A stretch of DNA of 64,000 nucleotides from Pontivivens ytuae (GTDB lineage Bacteria > Pseudomonadota > Alphaproteobacteria > Rhodobacterales > Rhodobacteraceae). This document shows positions 1 to 11,544 of this stretch, piece by piece. Each line of letters begins with the position of its first letter. Positions within the stretch are counted from its first letter, which is position 1. Made by a program: the position numbers and the translations under genes. The notes beneath the pieces were generated by a model. It was given only the letters and a program-made list of their open reading frames with translations, made no database searches and was not told where the DNA came from. The DNA lies in NCBI RefSeq assembly GCF_015679265.1, contig NZ_CP064942.1, positions 1,520,001-1,584,000 of the forward strand. The letters are read 5' to 3'.

Positions 1-1
1 C

Positions 2-310
2 TCAGAGGTCCGCCTTCTCGCGGTTCTCGGCGATGATGCGCTGCATCTCCTGCCGCTCCTCCTGGGAGCTCTTCAAATCCGGCGCGATGGCCGAAAACAC
101 CGCGATGCCGTAGCCGATCAGCGCTACCGGCGTCAGCGCGAGGAAGTAGAGCAGGAAGCCCCAGACACCGAAGAAGATGCCGGCGAGGCCGCCGAGCATC
201 GCGACGACGAGGCCGAACCAGAGCGGCGCATCCTCCCGCCCCTCATCAAGGTCCCGTAGCATCCAACCAAGTACGGGTACCCAGCGGTAAGGTCTGTCGA
301 CGGCAGCCAT
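2..310 (-). CDS. small two-helix membrane protein, unknown function
   Basis: A 102-residue protein. A soluble N-terminus of about 30 residues is followed by two hydrophobic segments (about residues 30-50 and 52-74) and a charged, Glu-rich, probably helical tail. This suggests an integral inner-membrane protein with a cytoplasmic tail. The start at 310 is preceded by a good purine-rich ribosome binding site (GGAGGAAG). It lies just downstream of and on the same strand as the ABC ATPase gene, 66 bases away, so it may be cotranscribed with it. I do not recognise a named family. Confidence 0.75.
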   Translation of the reverse strand: MAAVDRPYRWVPVLGWMLRDLDEGREDAPLWFGLVVAMLGGLAGIFFGVWGFLLYFLALTPVALIGYGIAVFSAIAPDLKSSQEERQEMQRIIAENREKADL

Positions 311-376
311 TTTCTTCCTCCAAACATAGGCTCTCGAAACGGTTACGCGGCGTGAGAGAAATGGTTCACCGTCAAA

Positions 377-1306
377 TCACGCGGCCCGGGTCAGTTCGCG
401 GAAGACGTCCTCCAGATGAGGCTCCTCGGTGGCCATGTCGCGGATGGTGATGCCCTGCCCGCGCAGGTGGTCGAGCAGGTCCATCGCGGAGTGCTGGGAC
501 TTGCGATAATGCAGTACCAGTGCGCCATCCTCGCGTGTCTCGCCCCGAACGCCATCGGGCAGACCGGGCAGGTCGGCATCGCCTTCAGGCGTCACGACGA
601 GCGCCTTTGCGTCGAGCCGGGCGAGCAGGGCGGACGTTTCGTCGCAGGCCACGAGATTGCCCTGGGAGATGATGCCGATGCGGTCGCACATCTCCTCCGC
701 CTCCTCCAGGTAATGGGTGGTGAGGATGATCGTGGTGCCAGCCGCATTGAGCTCCCGCACGTAGTCCCACAGCATCTGGCGCAGCTCGATGTCCACCCCG
801 GCCGTGGGTTCGTCGAGGACGAGGACCTGCGGCGCGTGCACCAGCGCCTTGGCCACCAGCAGCCGCCGCCGCATCCCGCCCGACAGCGTGCGGGCATAGG
901 CCTCCGCCTTGTCGGCGAGGCCCACCTTCTCGAGGATCGCATCGGTCCGCCGCCGCGCCGCCGGAACACCGTAGAGACCCGCCTGCACCTCCAGCGCCGC
1001 GCGGGGCGTGAAGAAGGGGTCGATGTTGAGCTCCTGAGGCACCACGCCGATCGAGGCGCGGGACATCCGCGGGTTCTCGTCCTGGTCGAAGCCCCAGATC
1101 CGCACCTTGCCTTCGGTCTTGTTCACCAGACCGGCCATGATGTTGATCGTGGTCGACTTGCCCGCCCCGTTCGGCCCCAACAGGCCGAAGATCGAACCCG
1201 CGGGAATGCCGAGGTCGAGGCCATGGAGCGCCACCTTGTCGGGCTCGCCGCCCTGCCCGCGATAGACCTTCTTCAGGCCGTGGAGTTCGATGGCGTTGTC
1301 GGGCAT
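377..1306 (-). CDS. ABC transporter ATP-binding protein (ABC-2 / drug-export type)
   Basis: A 309-residue nucleotide-binding subunit that would power an export-type ABC transporter. Walker A is GPNGAGKST (44-52), the signature LSGGM is at 141-145, Walker B VLVLDEP at 161-167 and the switch His at 198. After the ATPase domain comes a regulatory tail of about 90 residues ending in HLEDVFRELT, typical of CcmA/YadG/DrrA-like ATPases. The start at 1306 was chosen over an upstream in-frame codon because the family begins here and GAGGGGAGG precedes it. No permease (ABC-2) gene is visible before the window edge, so the partner may be elsewhere. Confidence 0.93.
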   Translation of the reverse strand: MPDNAIELHGLKKVYRGQGGEPDKVALHGLDLGIPAGSIFGLLGPNGAGKSTTINIMAGLVNKTEGKVRIWGFDQDENPRMSRASIGVVPQELNIDPFFTPRAALEVQAGLYGVPAARRRTDAILEKVGLADKAEAYARTLSGGMRRRLLVAKALVHAPQVLVLDEPTAGVDIELRQMLWDYVRELNAAGTTIILTTHYLEEAEEMCDRIGIISQGNLVACDETSALLARLDAKALVVTPEGDADLPGLPDGVRGETREDGALVLHYRKSQHSAMDLLDHLRGQGITIRDMATEEPHLEDVFRELTRAA

Positions 1307-1435
1307 GGCCCCTCCCCTCGTGCGGGCGCCCTTGCCGGGCCGCGCCGCTTGGATCATATTCCGCCGCGACCGGCGGGTTGCTGAGAGCGATCTATGCCGC
1401 GCTTCGCGAAACGCCAACTCTCGACAAGGCCGCCC

Positions 1436-1618
1436 ATGACCCGACCCGCACCAGAGATCGAGTATGTCACCAAGACCCGCATCGCCTGTGACGGCGGCAC
1501 AGGCGGCCTCGGCCACCCGCGCGTCTGGTACTCCATCGACCCGGAGGAAGGCTTCGTCGAGTGCGGCTACTGCGACAAGCGCTTCGTGCTGGAGGGCGGC
1601 CCGGCGGATCAGCGCTGA
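1436..1618 (+). CDS. zinc-finger (zf-CHCC, NDUFS6-like) protein
   Basis: A 60-residue protein of the zf-CHCC family. Candidate zinc ligands are Cys18, His27, Cys43 and Cys46, with the core pattern [10 protein letters not shown] followed by [10 protein letters not shown]. In alphaproteobacteria these small proteins resemble the complex I accessory subunit NDUFS6, and a role near respiratory complex I or simple zinc binding is inferred from the family only. The ATG at 1436 was chosen because residues upstream of it are not part of the family. It is a single gene between two opposite-strand genes. Confidence 0.88.
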   Translation: MTRPAPEIEYVTKTRIACDGGTGGLGHPRVWYSIDPEEGFVECGYCDKRFVLEGGPADQR

Positions 1619-1636
1619 GCCACCCTGCCCGTTCGA

Positions 1637-2515
1637 TCAGCGGGTGAGATAGCCGCCGTTCACCCACATCGTCTGCCCGTTGACCCACTGGCTGTCCGGC
1701 GAGGCGAGGAAGCGGACCAGCGGCACGATATCGTCGACCTTGCCAAGGCGTCCCTCGACGGAGAGCCCGGCGGCATAGGCCACTGATTGCGGCGTCTCTG
1801 CCCCGTGGAAGAAGGGCGTGTCGACCGGGCCCGGGGCGATGGCGTTCACGGTGATCATCCGGTCACCCAGCTCCTTGGCCATCATCCGGGTGTATTCCTC
1901 CACCGGCGCCTTGGTGCCGGCGTAGATCGCGTAGCCGGGGGCCGCGCCGGCCAGCAGCGACGTGGCGTTGTTGATGATGCGGCCGCCGTCGCGCAGGCGG
2001 CGCGCGCCCTCGCGCAGGGCGAAGAACAGGCCGCGGCCGTTGGCGGAGTCGAGCCGATCGAACTCCTCATCGGTGAACTCGGCGACCGGCTTCTTGATGA
2101 TCGCGCCGGCATTGTTGACGAGGATGTCGGCGCCGCCGAACTCCCGCTCTGCCGCGTCGAACATCGCGCGCGCCGTCTCCGGCTGGCCCAGATCGCCGAC
2201 GCTGAGCACGGCGCGGCTGCCCGCAGCGCGGACGAAGCGGGCGGTTTCCTCGGCCTCGCCGACGGTTTCGGCCCGGTGGTAGTGGACGACGACATCGGCG
2301 CCCATCTCCGCCAGCGCGACGGAGAAGGCGCGGCCCATATTGGCGCGCGCGCCGGTCACGATGGCGGTTTTTCCGGCCAGCGGGCGGCTGGAGGCGGTGG
2401 CCTCTTGAGCTGCGGCGGCACCGGCTCCTGCCATCGCGGCGAGCCCCAGGCCGGACAGGCCGAGGCCCCGCAGAGCGGCGCGGCGGGTCGGGGCGGTCTC
2501 GTTGAAATCGGTCAT
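1637..2515 (-). CDS. SDR-family oxidoreductase with Tat signal
   Basis: A 292-residue short-chain dehydrogenase/reductase. The N-terminus carries a twin-arginine (Arg11-Arg12) followed by a hydrophobic, Ala/Gly-rich stretch ending near Ala36, so export of the folded, cofactor-loaded enzyme through the Tat pathway is predicted. The Rossmann motif TGARANMG (54-61), NNAG (134-137), catalytic Ser186 and YxxxK (Tyr198, Lys202) are all present, so the enzyme should be active with NAD(P). A periplasmic SDR is uncommon. It is divergent from a LysR regulator, which makes it that regulator's likely target. The substrate cannot be read from sequence. Confidence 0.9.
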   Translation of the reverse strand: MTDFNETAPTRRAALRGLGLSGLGLAAMAGAGAAAAQEATASSRPLAGKTAIVTGARANMGRAFSVALAEMGADVVVHYHRAETVGEAEETARFVRAAGSRAVLSVGDLGQPETARAMFDAAEREFGGADILVNNAGAIIKKPVAEFTDEEFDRLDSANGRGLFFALREGARRLRDGGRIINNATSLLAGAAPGYAIYAGTKAPVEEYTRMMAKELGDRMITVNAIAPGPVDTPFFHGAETPQSVAYAAGLSVEGRLGKVDDIVPLVRFLASPDSQWVNGQTMWVNGGYLTR

Positions 2516-2648
2516 CTCGCGGTCTCCTCTGATCTGCGTTGCGGCGCCTTGCTGCGCCCATGCCAGAGAGATCGGTTTTCCGGGCCCGCTCTTGCAGTGC
2601 GAAAATTCTGCTGCAAGCTATCGGTCAAACCGATGGATTGAGGCGCGA
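2516..2648. promoter_or_regulatory. divergent promoter region of the SDR and LysR genes
   Basis: This gap of 133 bases separates two divergently transcribed genes, the classical arrangement for a LysR protein controlling its neighbour and itself. The stretch around 2,605-2,640 is locally AT-richer than the flanks. No unambiguous T-N11-A palindrome was picked out by eye. Confidence 0.35.
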
Positions 2649-3551
2649 ATGCTCGACGGCGTGACACTCGACCAGCTCCGCATGCTGATCGCGATCGCGG
2701 ATACCGGCAGCTTCACCGCCGCGTCGAAACATGTGCAGCGCGCGCAGTCGGCCGTCAGCCAGTCGATCGCGACGCTGGAGGATCAGCTCGGCGTCACGCT
2801 TTTCGACCGCAGCACCCGCAAGCCGCGCCTGACGGAGGCGGGGGAGGTCATCGTCGCCGAGGCGCGCATGGTGATCGTCCGCGCGGCGCGGCTGCGCGCG
2901 ACGGCGAATGCGCTGGCCGGTGGCGCGCCCGGCCATCTGACGATCGCCATCGGCATCGTCGTGCCGGTCGATCCGATGGTCGAGGTGCTCGACACCTTCC
3001 GTGACGCCTTTCCGGGCGTGAGCCTGCGGGTACTGCGCGTCGATATCGGTGGCGCGCCGGATCTTGTCAGCAGCGGACAGGCCGATCTCGGGATCGCGGG
3101 GGCGATCAGCCTCACCGGCTATGACGAGGATGCGTTCGACCGCCATGCGGTTGGAAGCGCGGACATCGCCATCGTGGCCGCACCCGACCATCCGCTCGCT
3201 CAACTCGGGCGTCCGCTCACCGATGCGGATGTACAGGACCATCGGCAGCTCGTGCCGGTTACGCGCGGCGACTTCACCAACAGGCTGGTCCACGACACGT
3301 GGGAAGTCGGTGACTTGACGCTGCGCTGCCGGATGCTGCGCCGGGGCCTGGGCTGGGGCACCGCCCCGGTCGCGGAAATCGCGGAGGATCTGGCGCGCGG
3401 CACCCTCGTCCCCCTCCAGCTCGAAGCGCGGTCGGAGGAGACGCTGCGCGTCCCCCTCCTCGCCTTCACTCGCACCGACCGGGCGACGGGCCCCGCGATC
3501 GACTGGCTGATCCGCCGGCTCCGCGATGTGTTCGGCGATGCGGGCTCCTGA
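2649..3551 (+). CDS. LysR-family transcriptional regulator
   Basis: A 300-residue LysR regulator. The winged helix-turn-helix is at about residues 5-65, with the family pattern GSFTAASKHV and AVSQSIATLE, followed by a linker helix and a periplasmic-binding-protein-like effector domain from about residue 90. The ATG at 2649 is used because the LysR N-terminus begins immediately after it; an upstream in-frame extension is not family-like. It is divergent from the Tat-exported SDR gene, its most likely target. The effector is unknown. Confidence 0.92.
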   Translation: MLDGVTLDQLRMLIAIADTGSFTAASKHVQRAQSAVSQSIATLEDQLGVTLFDRSTRKPRLTEAGEVIVAEARMVIVRAARLRATANALAGGAPGHLTIAIGIVVPVDPMVEVLDTFRDAFPGVSLRVLRVDIGGAPDLVSSGQADLGIAGAISLTGYDEDAFDRHAVGSADIAIVAAPDHPLAQLGRPLTDADVQDHRQLVPVTRGDFTNRLVHDTWEVGDLTLRCRMLRRGLGWGTAPVAEIAEDLARGTLVPLQLEARSEETLRVPLLAFTRTDRATGPAIDWLIRRLRDVFGDAGS

Positions 3552-3615
3552 CAGAACCCTGTCAGGAGCGGTAGGGTAAACCTTGGGCACACCAACAGCC
3601 CAACGGAGAGCCGCC

Positions 3616-3990
3616 ATGAGCTTCGCCCCCGAACATCCCGTCGTCTGGACCGAGCTGCCCTGCACGGACCTGGAGAAGAGCGTCACGTTCTACAACCGCG
3701 TCTTCGGCTACGACATGAGCATCGACAACAACGGCCCGAACCCGATGGCGATGCTGCCGGGTGCCGACAAGAACTCGATCGCGGGCCACCTCTACCCCGG
3801 CAACCCGGCGGAGGAGGGCAACGGCCCGACCGTTCACCTCGCCGTGCCCGACACCCTCGAAGCCGCCGCCGGCCGGTGCAAGGAGGCAGGCGGTGCCGTA
3901 CTGTCGGCGCCGATCGCGATCCCGGCCGGGCGCTTCGTCTACGCGGTGGATCCCGACGGGAACTCCATCGGCCTCTTCCAGGCGGCCTGA
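3616..3990 (+). CDS. VOC-family (glyoxalase/bleomycin-resistance fold) protein
   Basis: A 124-residue protein with the vicinal-oxygen-chelate fold: the opening PVVWTELPCTDLEKSVTFY, and the closing FVYAVDPDGNSIGLFQ are standard family signatures. Members bind metals or small ligands as lyases, dioxygenases or resistance proteins; this short single-module form resembles the uncharacterised PhnB/YdhR-like subgroup. The start at 3616 is preceded by GGAG. It ends one base before the following regulator gene starts, so the two are probably translated from one message. Confidence 0.88.
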   Translation: MSFAPEHPVVWTELPCTDLEKSVTFYNRVFGYDMSIDNNGPNPMAMLPGADKNSIAGHLYPGNPAEEGNGPTVHLAVPDTLEAAAGRCKEAGGAVLSAPIAIPAGRFVYAVDPDGNSIGLFQAA

Positions 3991-3991
3991 C

Positions 3992-4690
3992 ATGCGGCGG
4001 GCGGACCGGCTGTTCCAGATCGTCCAGTACCTGCGCGGCGGGCGGCTTCTGACCGCGCGCATGCTGTCCGAGCGGCTGGAGGTGTCGGAGCGGACGGTCT
4101 ATCGCGACGTCGCCGACCTCATCGGCTCCGGCGTGCCCATCGAGGGCGAGGCCGGGGTCGGCTACATCATGCGCGCGGGCTACGACCTGCCGCCACTGAT
4201 GTTCAGCCAGCAGGAGCTGACGGCGCTGGTCGCAGGCATCCGCCTGATCCGAGCCTGGGGCGGGGCCGAGATGGCGCTCGCCGCCGAGGAGGCGCTGACG
4301 AAGATCGACGCGGTGCTGCCCGAGGCGAAGCGCGCCGATACCGACCGCGTGCCGATCCACGCCTTCCCCTCCTGGCGGCTCGACGACGAGTGCCGGGCCC
4401 GGATCGATGCGCTGGAAAAGGCCTGCGACGCCCGCCTGCGGATCAGCTTCGCCTATTCCGATGCCGAGAACCGCGCCACGCGGCGCACCGTCCGCCCGCT
4501 GGGCCTCTGGTTCTGGGGTCAGACCTGGACATTGGTGGCCTGGTGCGAACTGCGGGAGGACTTCCGCATGTTCCGCATTGATCGGATGGGAGAGCTGGTA
4601 GAGGGCGAGGTCTTCCCGGACGAACGCGACAAGTCGCTGGCCACGTTCTACACACGCCAGCAGGGCTATCGCGGCCACAGCCTCCACTGA
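3992..4690 (+). CDS. YafY-type HTH / WYL-domain transcriptional regulator
   Basis: A 232-residue DeoR-like regulator. Residues 1-60 form the HTH_11 domain (RLFQIVQYLR, RLEVSERTVYRDV), and the C-terminal half (about 140-215) is a WYL domain, with LGLWFWGQTWTLVAWC and FRMFRIDRM recognisable. WYL domains bind small ligands or nucleic acids. The ATG sits directly after the stop of the VOC gene, so translation is coupled. A role in controlling the VOC gene or a nearby stress function is inference. Confidence 0.9.
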   Translation: MRRADRLFQIVQYLRGGRLLTARMLSERLEVSERTVYRDVADLIGSGVPIEGEAGVGYIMRAGYDLPPLMFSQQELTALVAGIRLIRAWGGAEMALAAEEALTKIDAVLPEAKRADTDRVPIHAFPSWRLDDECRARIDALEKACDARLRISFAYSDAENRATRRTVRPLGLWFWGQTWTLVAWCELREDFRMFRIDRMGELVEGEVFPDERDKSLATFYTRQQGYRGHSLH

Positions 4691-4793
4691 TCTTCTTCTC
4701 TGGAGAGGTATCCCGGGATTCGGCGCAGCGCTCCGGCGCCCCTGATGGTGTAATGGTCCGGGCGCCGTTCGCTACGCCCGGACCGATGGAGCA

Positions 4794-7139
<2,346 letters not shown>

Positions 7140-7150
7140 GAGTGGAGCTT

Positions 7151-8068
7151 ATGAAAGGTCTGACCCTCAAGCATTTCCGGTACTTCGCGGCCCTGGCGCA
7201 GCATCGCCACTTCGGCCGGGCGGCGGAGGCCTGCGCAATCTCCCAGCCCGCGCTGTCGCTCCAGATCAAGGAACTGGAGGAAATGCTGGGCGCGCCGCTG
7301 GTCGAGCGGGACCGGCGGCAGGTCCGGCTGACCGGGCTCGGCGACGTGCTGGCCGAGCGTGCGGGCGAGATCCTGCGCGCGGTGGAGGAGGTCGGCGACC
7401 TCGCCCGCGGCTCGCGTGACGACCTGTCGGGGCCTTTCCGCCTCGGCATTATCCCGACCATCGCGCCCTATCTGCTGCCAGACATCCTGAAGCGGCTGAC
7501 CGAGCGTTTCCCCCGCCTCGACATCCATGTGCGGGAGACGGTGACGCCCCGCCTCGCCGACGAGATCCGGAGCGGACGGCTCGACGCCGCGATCCTGGCA
7601 CTCCCCCTCTCCGAACCCTCCTTCGTCGAGGTGGAGCTCCTGTCCGAAAGCTTCATGTTCGTCCGCCCGCTGGAGGATGCGGATAAGCCCGTGCCCGATG
7701 GTCAGGCGCTCCAGAAGATGAAGCTGCTCCTGCTGGAGGAGGGGCACTGCTTCCGCGACCAGGCCCTCTCCTTCTGCAACATCGACGCGCCGCAGACGCG
7801 GGACCTGATGGACGGCAGTTCGCTCTCGACCCTCGTGCAGATGGTGGGCGCGGGCATCGGCGTGACCCTGATCCCGGAGATGGCGATCCGGGTCGAGACG
7901 CGCTCCGCCCCCGTCTCCGTCGCACGGTTCCGCGATCCCGAGCCGATGCGCACCATCGGGATGACCTGGCGCAAGACCAATCCGCTGGAACAGCAGCTCC
8001 GCACCGTGTCGGAGATCGTGCGGGAGGCGGCACTCGACCTGCGCGGACAGCAGGCCACCCCGCCCTGA
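7151..8068 (+). CDS. oxyR: hydrogen-peroxide sensor OxyR (LysR family)
   Basis: A 305-residue LysR regulator with the OxyR redox centre intact: Cys200 and Cys209 in the motif GHCFRDQALSFC match the peroxide-reactive Cys199/Cys208 pair of the Escherichia coli protein. The helix-turn-helix is at about 18-60 and the effector domain from about 92. The ATG at 7151 has GGAG five bases upstream, preferred over an in-frame GTG nine bases earlier. It is divergent from katG and should activate it on peroxide exposure. Confidence 0.96.
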   Translation: MKGLTLKHFRYFAALAQHRHFGRAAEACAISQPALSLQIKELEEMLGAPLVERDRRQVRLTGLGDVLAERAGEILRAVEEVGDLARGSRDDLSGPFRLGIIPTIAPYLLPDILKRLTERFPRLDIHVRETVTPRLADEIRSGRLDAAILALPLSEPSFVEVELLSESFMFVRPLEDADKPVPDGQALQKMKLLLLEEGHCFRDQALSFCNIDAPQTRDLMDGSSLSTLVQMVGAGIGVTLIPEMAIRVETRSAPVSVARFRDPEPMRTIGMTWRKTNPLEQQLRTVSEIVREAALDLRGQQATPP

Positions 8069-8134
8069 TCCGCTTGCAAAGGCGGCGCAGCGGTCCCTAG
8101 TCAGAAGCGCCGGATGCACCGACGAGGCCGCGAT

Positions 8135-8587
8135 ATGTCCCTGATGCTTCAGATCCTGCTGGGCAGCCTGCTACTGTGCCTGTGCGCCCTGATCCATGCC
8201 GGAGCGGTGGCGCTCAGCCTTCCCGGCCTCATCCGACCTGTTCGCGCCGTCCGCAGGCTCGGCCCGCGGATCAAGGCGATGGCGCTCCTGTCCTTCAGCC
8301 TCGTCTTCATCGTCGCGGCACACACGATCCAGATCTGGCTGTGGGCGCTCGTCTTCTTCGTGATGGAGGTGTTCGAGGAGTTCTCGACCAGCTTCTATTT
8401 CTCGATCGCGACCTACACGACGCTGGGCTATGGCGACGTGACGCTGGGGCCGGATCTGCGCGTCTTCGGCGCGTTTGCCTCGGCGACGGGCCTGCTCACC
8501 TTCGGGATCAGCACTGCCTTTCTCTTCGCCGCCATCGAGCGGCTGATGCGCGGCCCGGCAAACGCCCGCCGCGCACCGTCCGAGTGA
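8135..8587 (+). CDS. two-TM ion channel protein (K+ channel pore type)
   Basis: A 150-residue membrane protein with a hydrophobic segment near the N-terminus (about 3-27), a second at about 50-75, a re-entrant pore loop containing the selectivity-filter sequence TTLGYGDV, and a final helix (about 112-137). The filter GYGD is the signature of potassium channels. There is no RCK or cyclic-nucleotide domain, so it resembles stand-alone Ion_trans_2 proteins. The ATG at 8135 is preceded by GAGG; an ATG 21 bases upstream is possible. Confidence 0.85.
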   Translation: MSLMLQILLGSLLLCLCALIHAGAVALSLPGLIRPVRAVRRLGPRIKAMALLSFSLVFIVAAHTIQIWLWALVFFVMEVFEEFSTSFYFSIATYTTLGYGDVTLGPDLRVFGAFASATGLLTFGISTAFLFAAIERLMRGPANARRAPSE

Positions 8588-8653
8588 GGGAGCCCCCTCG
8601 CCATCCCGCGCGCCGCGCCCTATGGTCCGCCGCAGCATGAGGAGGACGCGCGC

Positions 8654-11473
8654 ATGGCCATCGGCAAGGGACATCACCTGCATCTGATCGACGGGTCGGG
8701 CTACATCTTCCGCGCTTTCCACGCCCTGCCACCACTGACGCGCAAGTCCGACGGGCTGCCGATCGGCGCCGTCTCGGGCTTCTGCAACATGCTCTTCAAG
8801 ATGATCGAGGGGAACACGGGGGACGATGCGCCGACCCACCTCGCCGTGATCTTCGACCATTCGTCCAAGACCTTCCGCAACGAGATCTACCCGGAGTACA
8901 AGGCCCAGCGCCCGCCTCTGCCCGAGGAGCTCGCCCCCCAGATCCCGCTGACCCGCGAGGCGACGCGCGCCTTCGGCATCGCCTGCATCGAGCAGGAGGG
9001 GTGGGAGGCCGATGACCTGATCGCGACCTTCGCCGAGCAGGCGAAGGCGGCGGGCGCGCGCGTCACCATCGTCTCCTCCGACAAGGACCTGATGCAGCTC
9101 GTCGGCGGCGGGGTGGAAATGGTCGATGGAATGAAGAACGTCCGCATCGGCCCCGAGGAGGTGGAGGAGAAGTTCGGCGTCGGCCCCGACAAGGTGGTCG
9201 ACGTGCAGGCCCTCGCCGGCGACAGCGTCGACAACGTGCCGGGCGCGCCGGGGATCGGCATCAAAACCGCCGCCCTTCTCATCAACGAATACGGCGATGT
9301 CGAGACGCTCCTAGAGCGCGCCGAGGAGATCAAACAGCCCAAGCGCCGCCAGACCCTGATCGACCACGCCGATCAGGTGCGCGTCTCCAAGCAGCTCGTG
9401 ACGCTGGAGCGCAACGTGCCGGTGGAGGTCGCGCTCGACGCGATGGAGGTCCAGCCGCTCGACGCCGACAAGGTGCTGCCCTTCCTCGCGGAGATGGAGT
9501 TCCGCACCATCACCAACCGCATTGCGGAGAAGCTGGGCGTCGAGGCCCCGACCATCTCCGCCCCCGCCGCGGCCCCGGCCGGTGAGGCCCATGCCCCCGG
9601 TCCGGCCGCGCCGGAGTTTCCGGAGATCAAGGCCGATGCCTACGAGATCGTGCGGGACGAGGCGGCGCTGCAAACCTGGCTCGACCGGATCTACGAGCGC
9701 GGCTACGTCGCCGTGGATACCGAGACCACGGGCCTCGACGAGATGCTGGCGGGCCTCGTCGGCGTCTGTCTTTCCGTCGAGCCGGGCGAGGCGTGCTACA
9801 TCCCGCTCGCCCATGTGAACGGCACCGGCGACCTGCTCGGTGGGGCCGAGCGCTCCGAGGGTCAGATGGACTTCGCCCAGGCGTTGGAGATGCTGAAGCC
9901 GATGCTGGAGGATCCGTCGATCCTCAAGATCCTTCAGAACGCGAAATACGACCTGAAGATCTTCGCCCGCGAGGGGATCACCCTCGCGCCGATCGACGAC
10001 ACGATGCTCATCTCCTACGCCCAGCACGCCGGTCTGCACGGACACGGGATGGACATGCTCAGCGAGCGCTATCTCGACCACAAGCCCATCGCGATCAAGA
10101 CACTGCTCGGCACCGGCAAGAAGCAGATCACCTTCGACCAGGTGAAGATCGAGGAGGCCGCGCCCTACGCCGCCGAGGATGCGGACGTCACCCTGCGCCT
10201 CTGGACGCTGCTGAAGCCGGGGCTGGTCAAGGAGCGGGTGACGACCGTCTACGAGACGATGGAGCGCCCGCTCGTCCCGGTGCTCGCGCAGATGGAGATG
10301 CACGGGATCAAAGTGGATCGCGACCACCTCTCCCGCATGTCCAACACCTTCGCGCAGAAGATGGCGGGGCTGGAGGACGAGATCCAGGGACTCGCGGGCC
10401 GCAAGTTCAACGTTGGCTCGCCCAAGCAACTTGGCGAGATCCTGTTCGACGAGATGTCCCTGCCCGGCGGGAAGAAGGGCAAGACCGGCGCCTATTCCAC
10501 CGGCGCCGACGTGCTGGAGGAACTGGCCGCGCAAGGCCATGACCTGCCGGCCCGCGTGCTCGACTGGCGGCAGATCTCCAAGCTGAAATCGACCTACACC
10601 GATGCGCTGCAGGAGCATATCCACCCCGATACGGGGCGGGTGCACACCTCTTATTCCATCGCGGGGGCGAACACCGGCCGCCTCGCCTCCACCGACCCGA
10701 ACCTTCAGAACATCCCGGTACGGACGGAGGAAGGGCGCCGCATCCGCGAGGCCTTCGTGGCGGAGGAGGGCAACGTCCTCGTCTCCCTCGACTACTCCCA
10801 GATCGAGTTGCGGATCCTCGCGCATATCGCGGGGATCGATGCGCTGAAGCAGGCCTTCCGCGACGGGCTCGACATCCACGCGATGACGGCGAGCGAGATG
10901 TTCGACGTGCCGCTCGACGAGATGACGCCGGAGGTGCGGCGGCAGGCCAAGGCGATCAATTTCGGGGTGATCTACGGGATCTCCGCCTTCGGCCTCTCCA
11001 ACAACCTGCGCATCCCGCGCGAGGACGCGAAGGCCTTCATCGACCGCTATTTCGAACGCTTCCCCGGCATCCGGAAGTACATGGACGAGACCAAGGCCTT
11101 CGCAAAGGAGCACGGCTACGTCGAGACCCTGTTCGGCCGCAAGATCCACACGCCGGAAATCGGCTCCTCGGGCCCGCGCGCGGGTTTTGCCTACCGCGCC
11201 GCGATCAACGCGCCGATCCAGGGGACGGCCGCCGACATCATCCGCCGCGCCATGATCCGCGTGCCCCCGGCGATGGAGAAGGCGAAGCTGCCGGGGCGCA
11301 TGCTGCTGCAGGTCCACGACGAACTCCTCTTCGAGGTGCCCGCCGATGCCGCCGACGACCTGATCGGCACGGTGAAGGACGTCATGGAGGCCGCCGCCAA
11401 CCCCGCCGTCCACCTCGACGTCCCGCTTGTCGTCGATGGGGGGACGGGCACCAACTGGGCGGAGGCGCATTAG
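8654..11473 (+). CDS. polA: DNA polymerase I
   Basis: A 939-residue DNA polymerase I, slightly longer than the 928-residue E. coli enzyme. Order of domains: 5'-3' nuclease (residues 1-290; IVSSDKDLMQLV, GDSVDNVPGAPGIG), 3'-5' exonuclease with intact DTETTGLD catalytic acids near 355, and the family-A polymerase with motif A (LDYSQIELR), motif B (RRQAKAINFGVIYG) and motif C (QVHDELLFE). The exonuclease appears functional. It acts in Okazaki-fragment processing and repair gap filling. Large antisense open frames inside it are shadows. Confidence 0.99.
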   Translation: MAIGKGHHLHLIDGSGYIFRAFHALPPLTRKSDGLPIGAVSGFCNMLFKMIEGNTGDDAPTHLAVIFDHSSKTFRNEIYPEYKAQRPPLPEELAPQIPLTREATRAFGIACIEQEGWEADDLIATFAEQAKAAGARVTIVSSDKDLMQLVGGGVEMVDGMKNVRIGPEEVEEKFGVGPDKVVDVQALAGDSVDNVPGAPGIGIKTAALLINEYGDVETLLERAEEIKQPKRRQTLIDHADQVRVSKQLVTLERNVPVEVALDAMEVQPLDADKVLPFLAEMEFRTITNRIAEKLGVEAPTISAPAAAPAGEAHAPGPAAPEFPEIKADAYEIVRDEAALQTWLDRIYERGYVAVDTETTGLDEMLAGLVGVCLSVEPGEACYIPLAHVNGTGDLLGGAERSEGQMDFAQALEMLKPMLEDPSILKILQNAKYDLKIFAREGITLAPIDDTMLISYAQHAGLHGHGMDMLSERYLDHKPIAIKTLLGTGKKQITFDQVKIEEAAPYAAEDADVTLRLWTLLKPGLVKERVTTVYETMERPLVPVLAQMEMHGIKVDRDHLSRMSNTFAQKMAGLEDEIQGLAGRKFNVGSPKQLGEILFDEMSLPGGKKGKTGAYSTGADVLEELAAQGHDLPARVLDWRQISKLKSTYTDALQEHIHPDTGRVHTSYSIAGANTGRLASTDPNLQNIPVRTEEGRRIREAFVAEEGNVLVSLDYSQIELRILAHIAGIDALKQAFRDGLDIHAMTASEMFDVPLDEMTPEVRRQAKAINFGVIYGISAFGLSNNLRIPREDAKAFIDRYFERFPGIRKYMDETKAFAKEHGYVETLFGRKIHTPEIGSSGPRAGFAYRAAINAPIQGTAADIIRRAMIRVPPAMEKAKLPGRMLLQVHDELLFEVPADAADDLIGTVKDVMEAAANPAVHLDVPLVVDGGTGTNWAEAH

Positions 11474-11544
11474 TAAGCAAAAAGAGTGTGCTCGCCTGTG
11501 GAAAACTTCTTCCACACTGAGTCTAGTGGCGCTAGTCTATCCGT

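Noticed and set aside
9311..11515. 734-codon frame opposite polA
   Set aside because: Shadow of polA.
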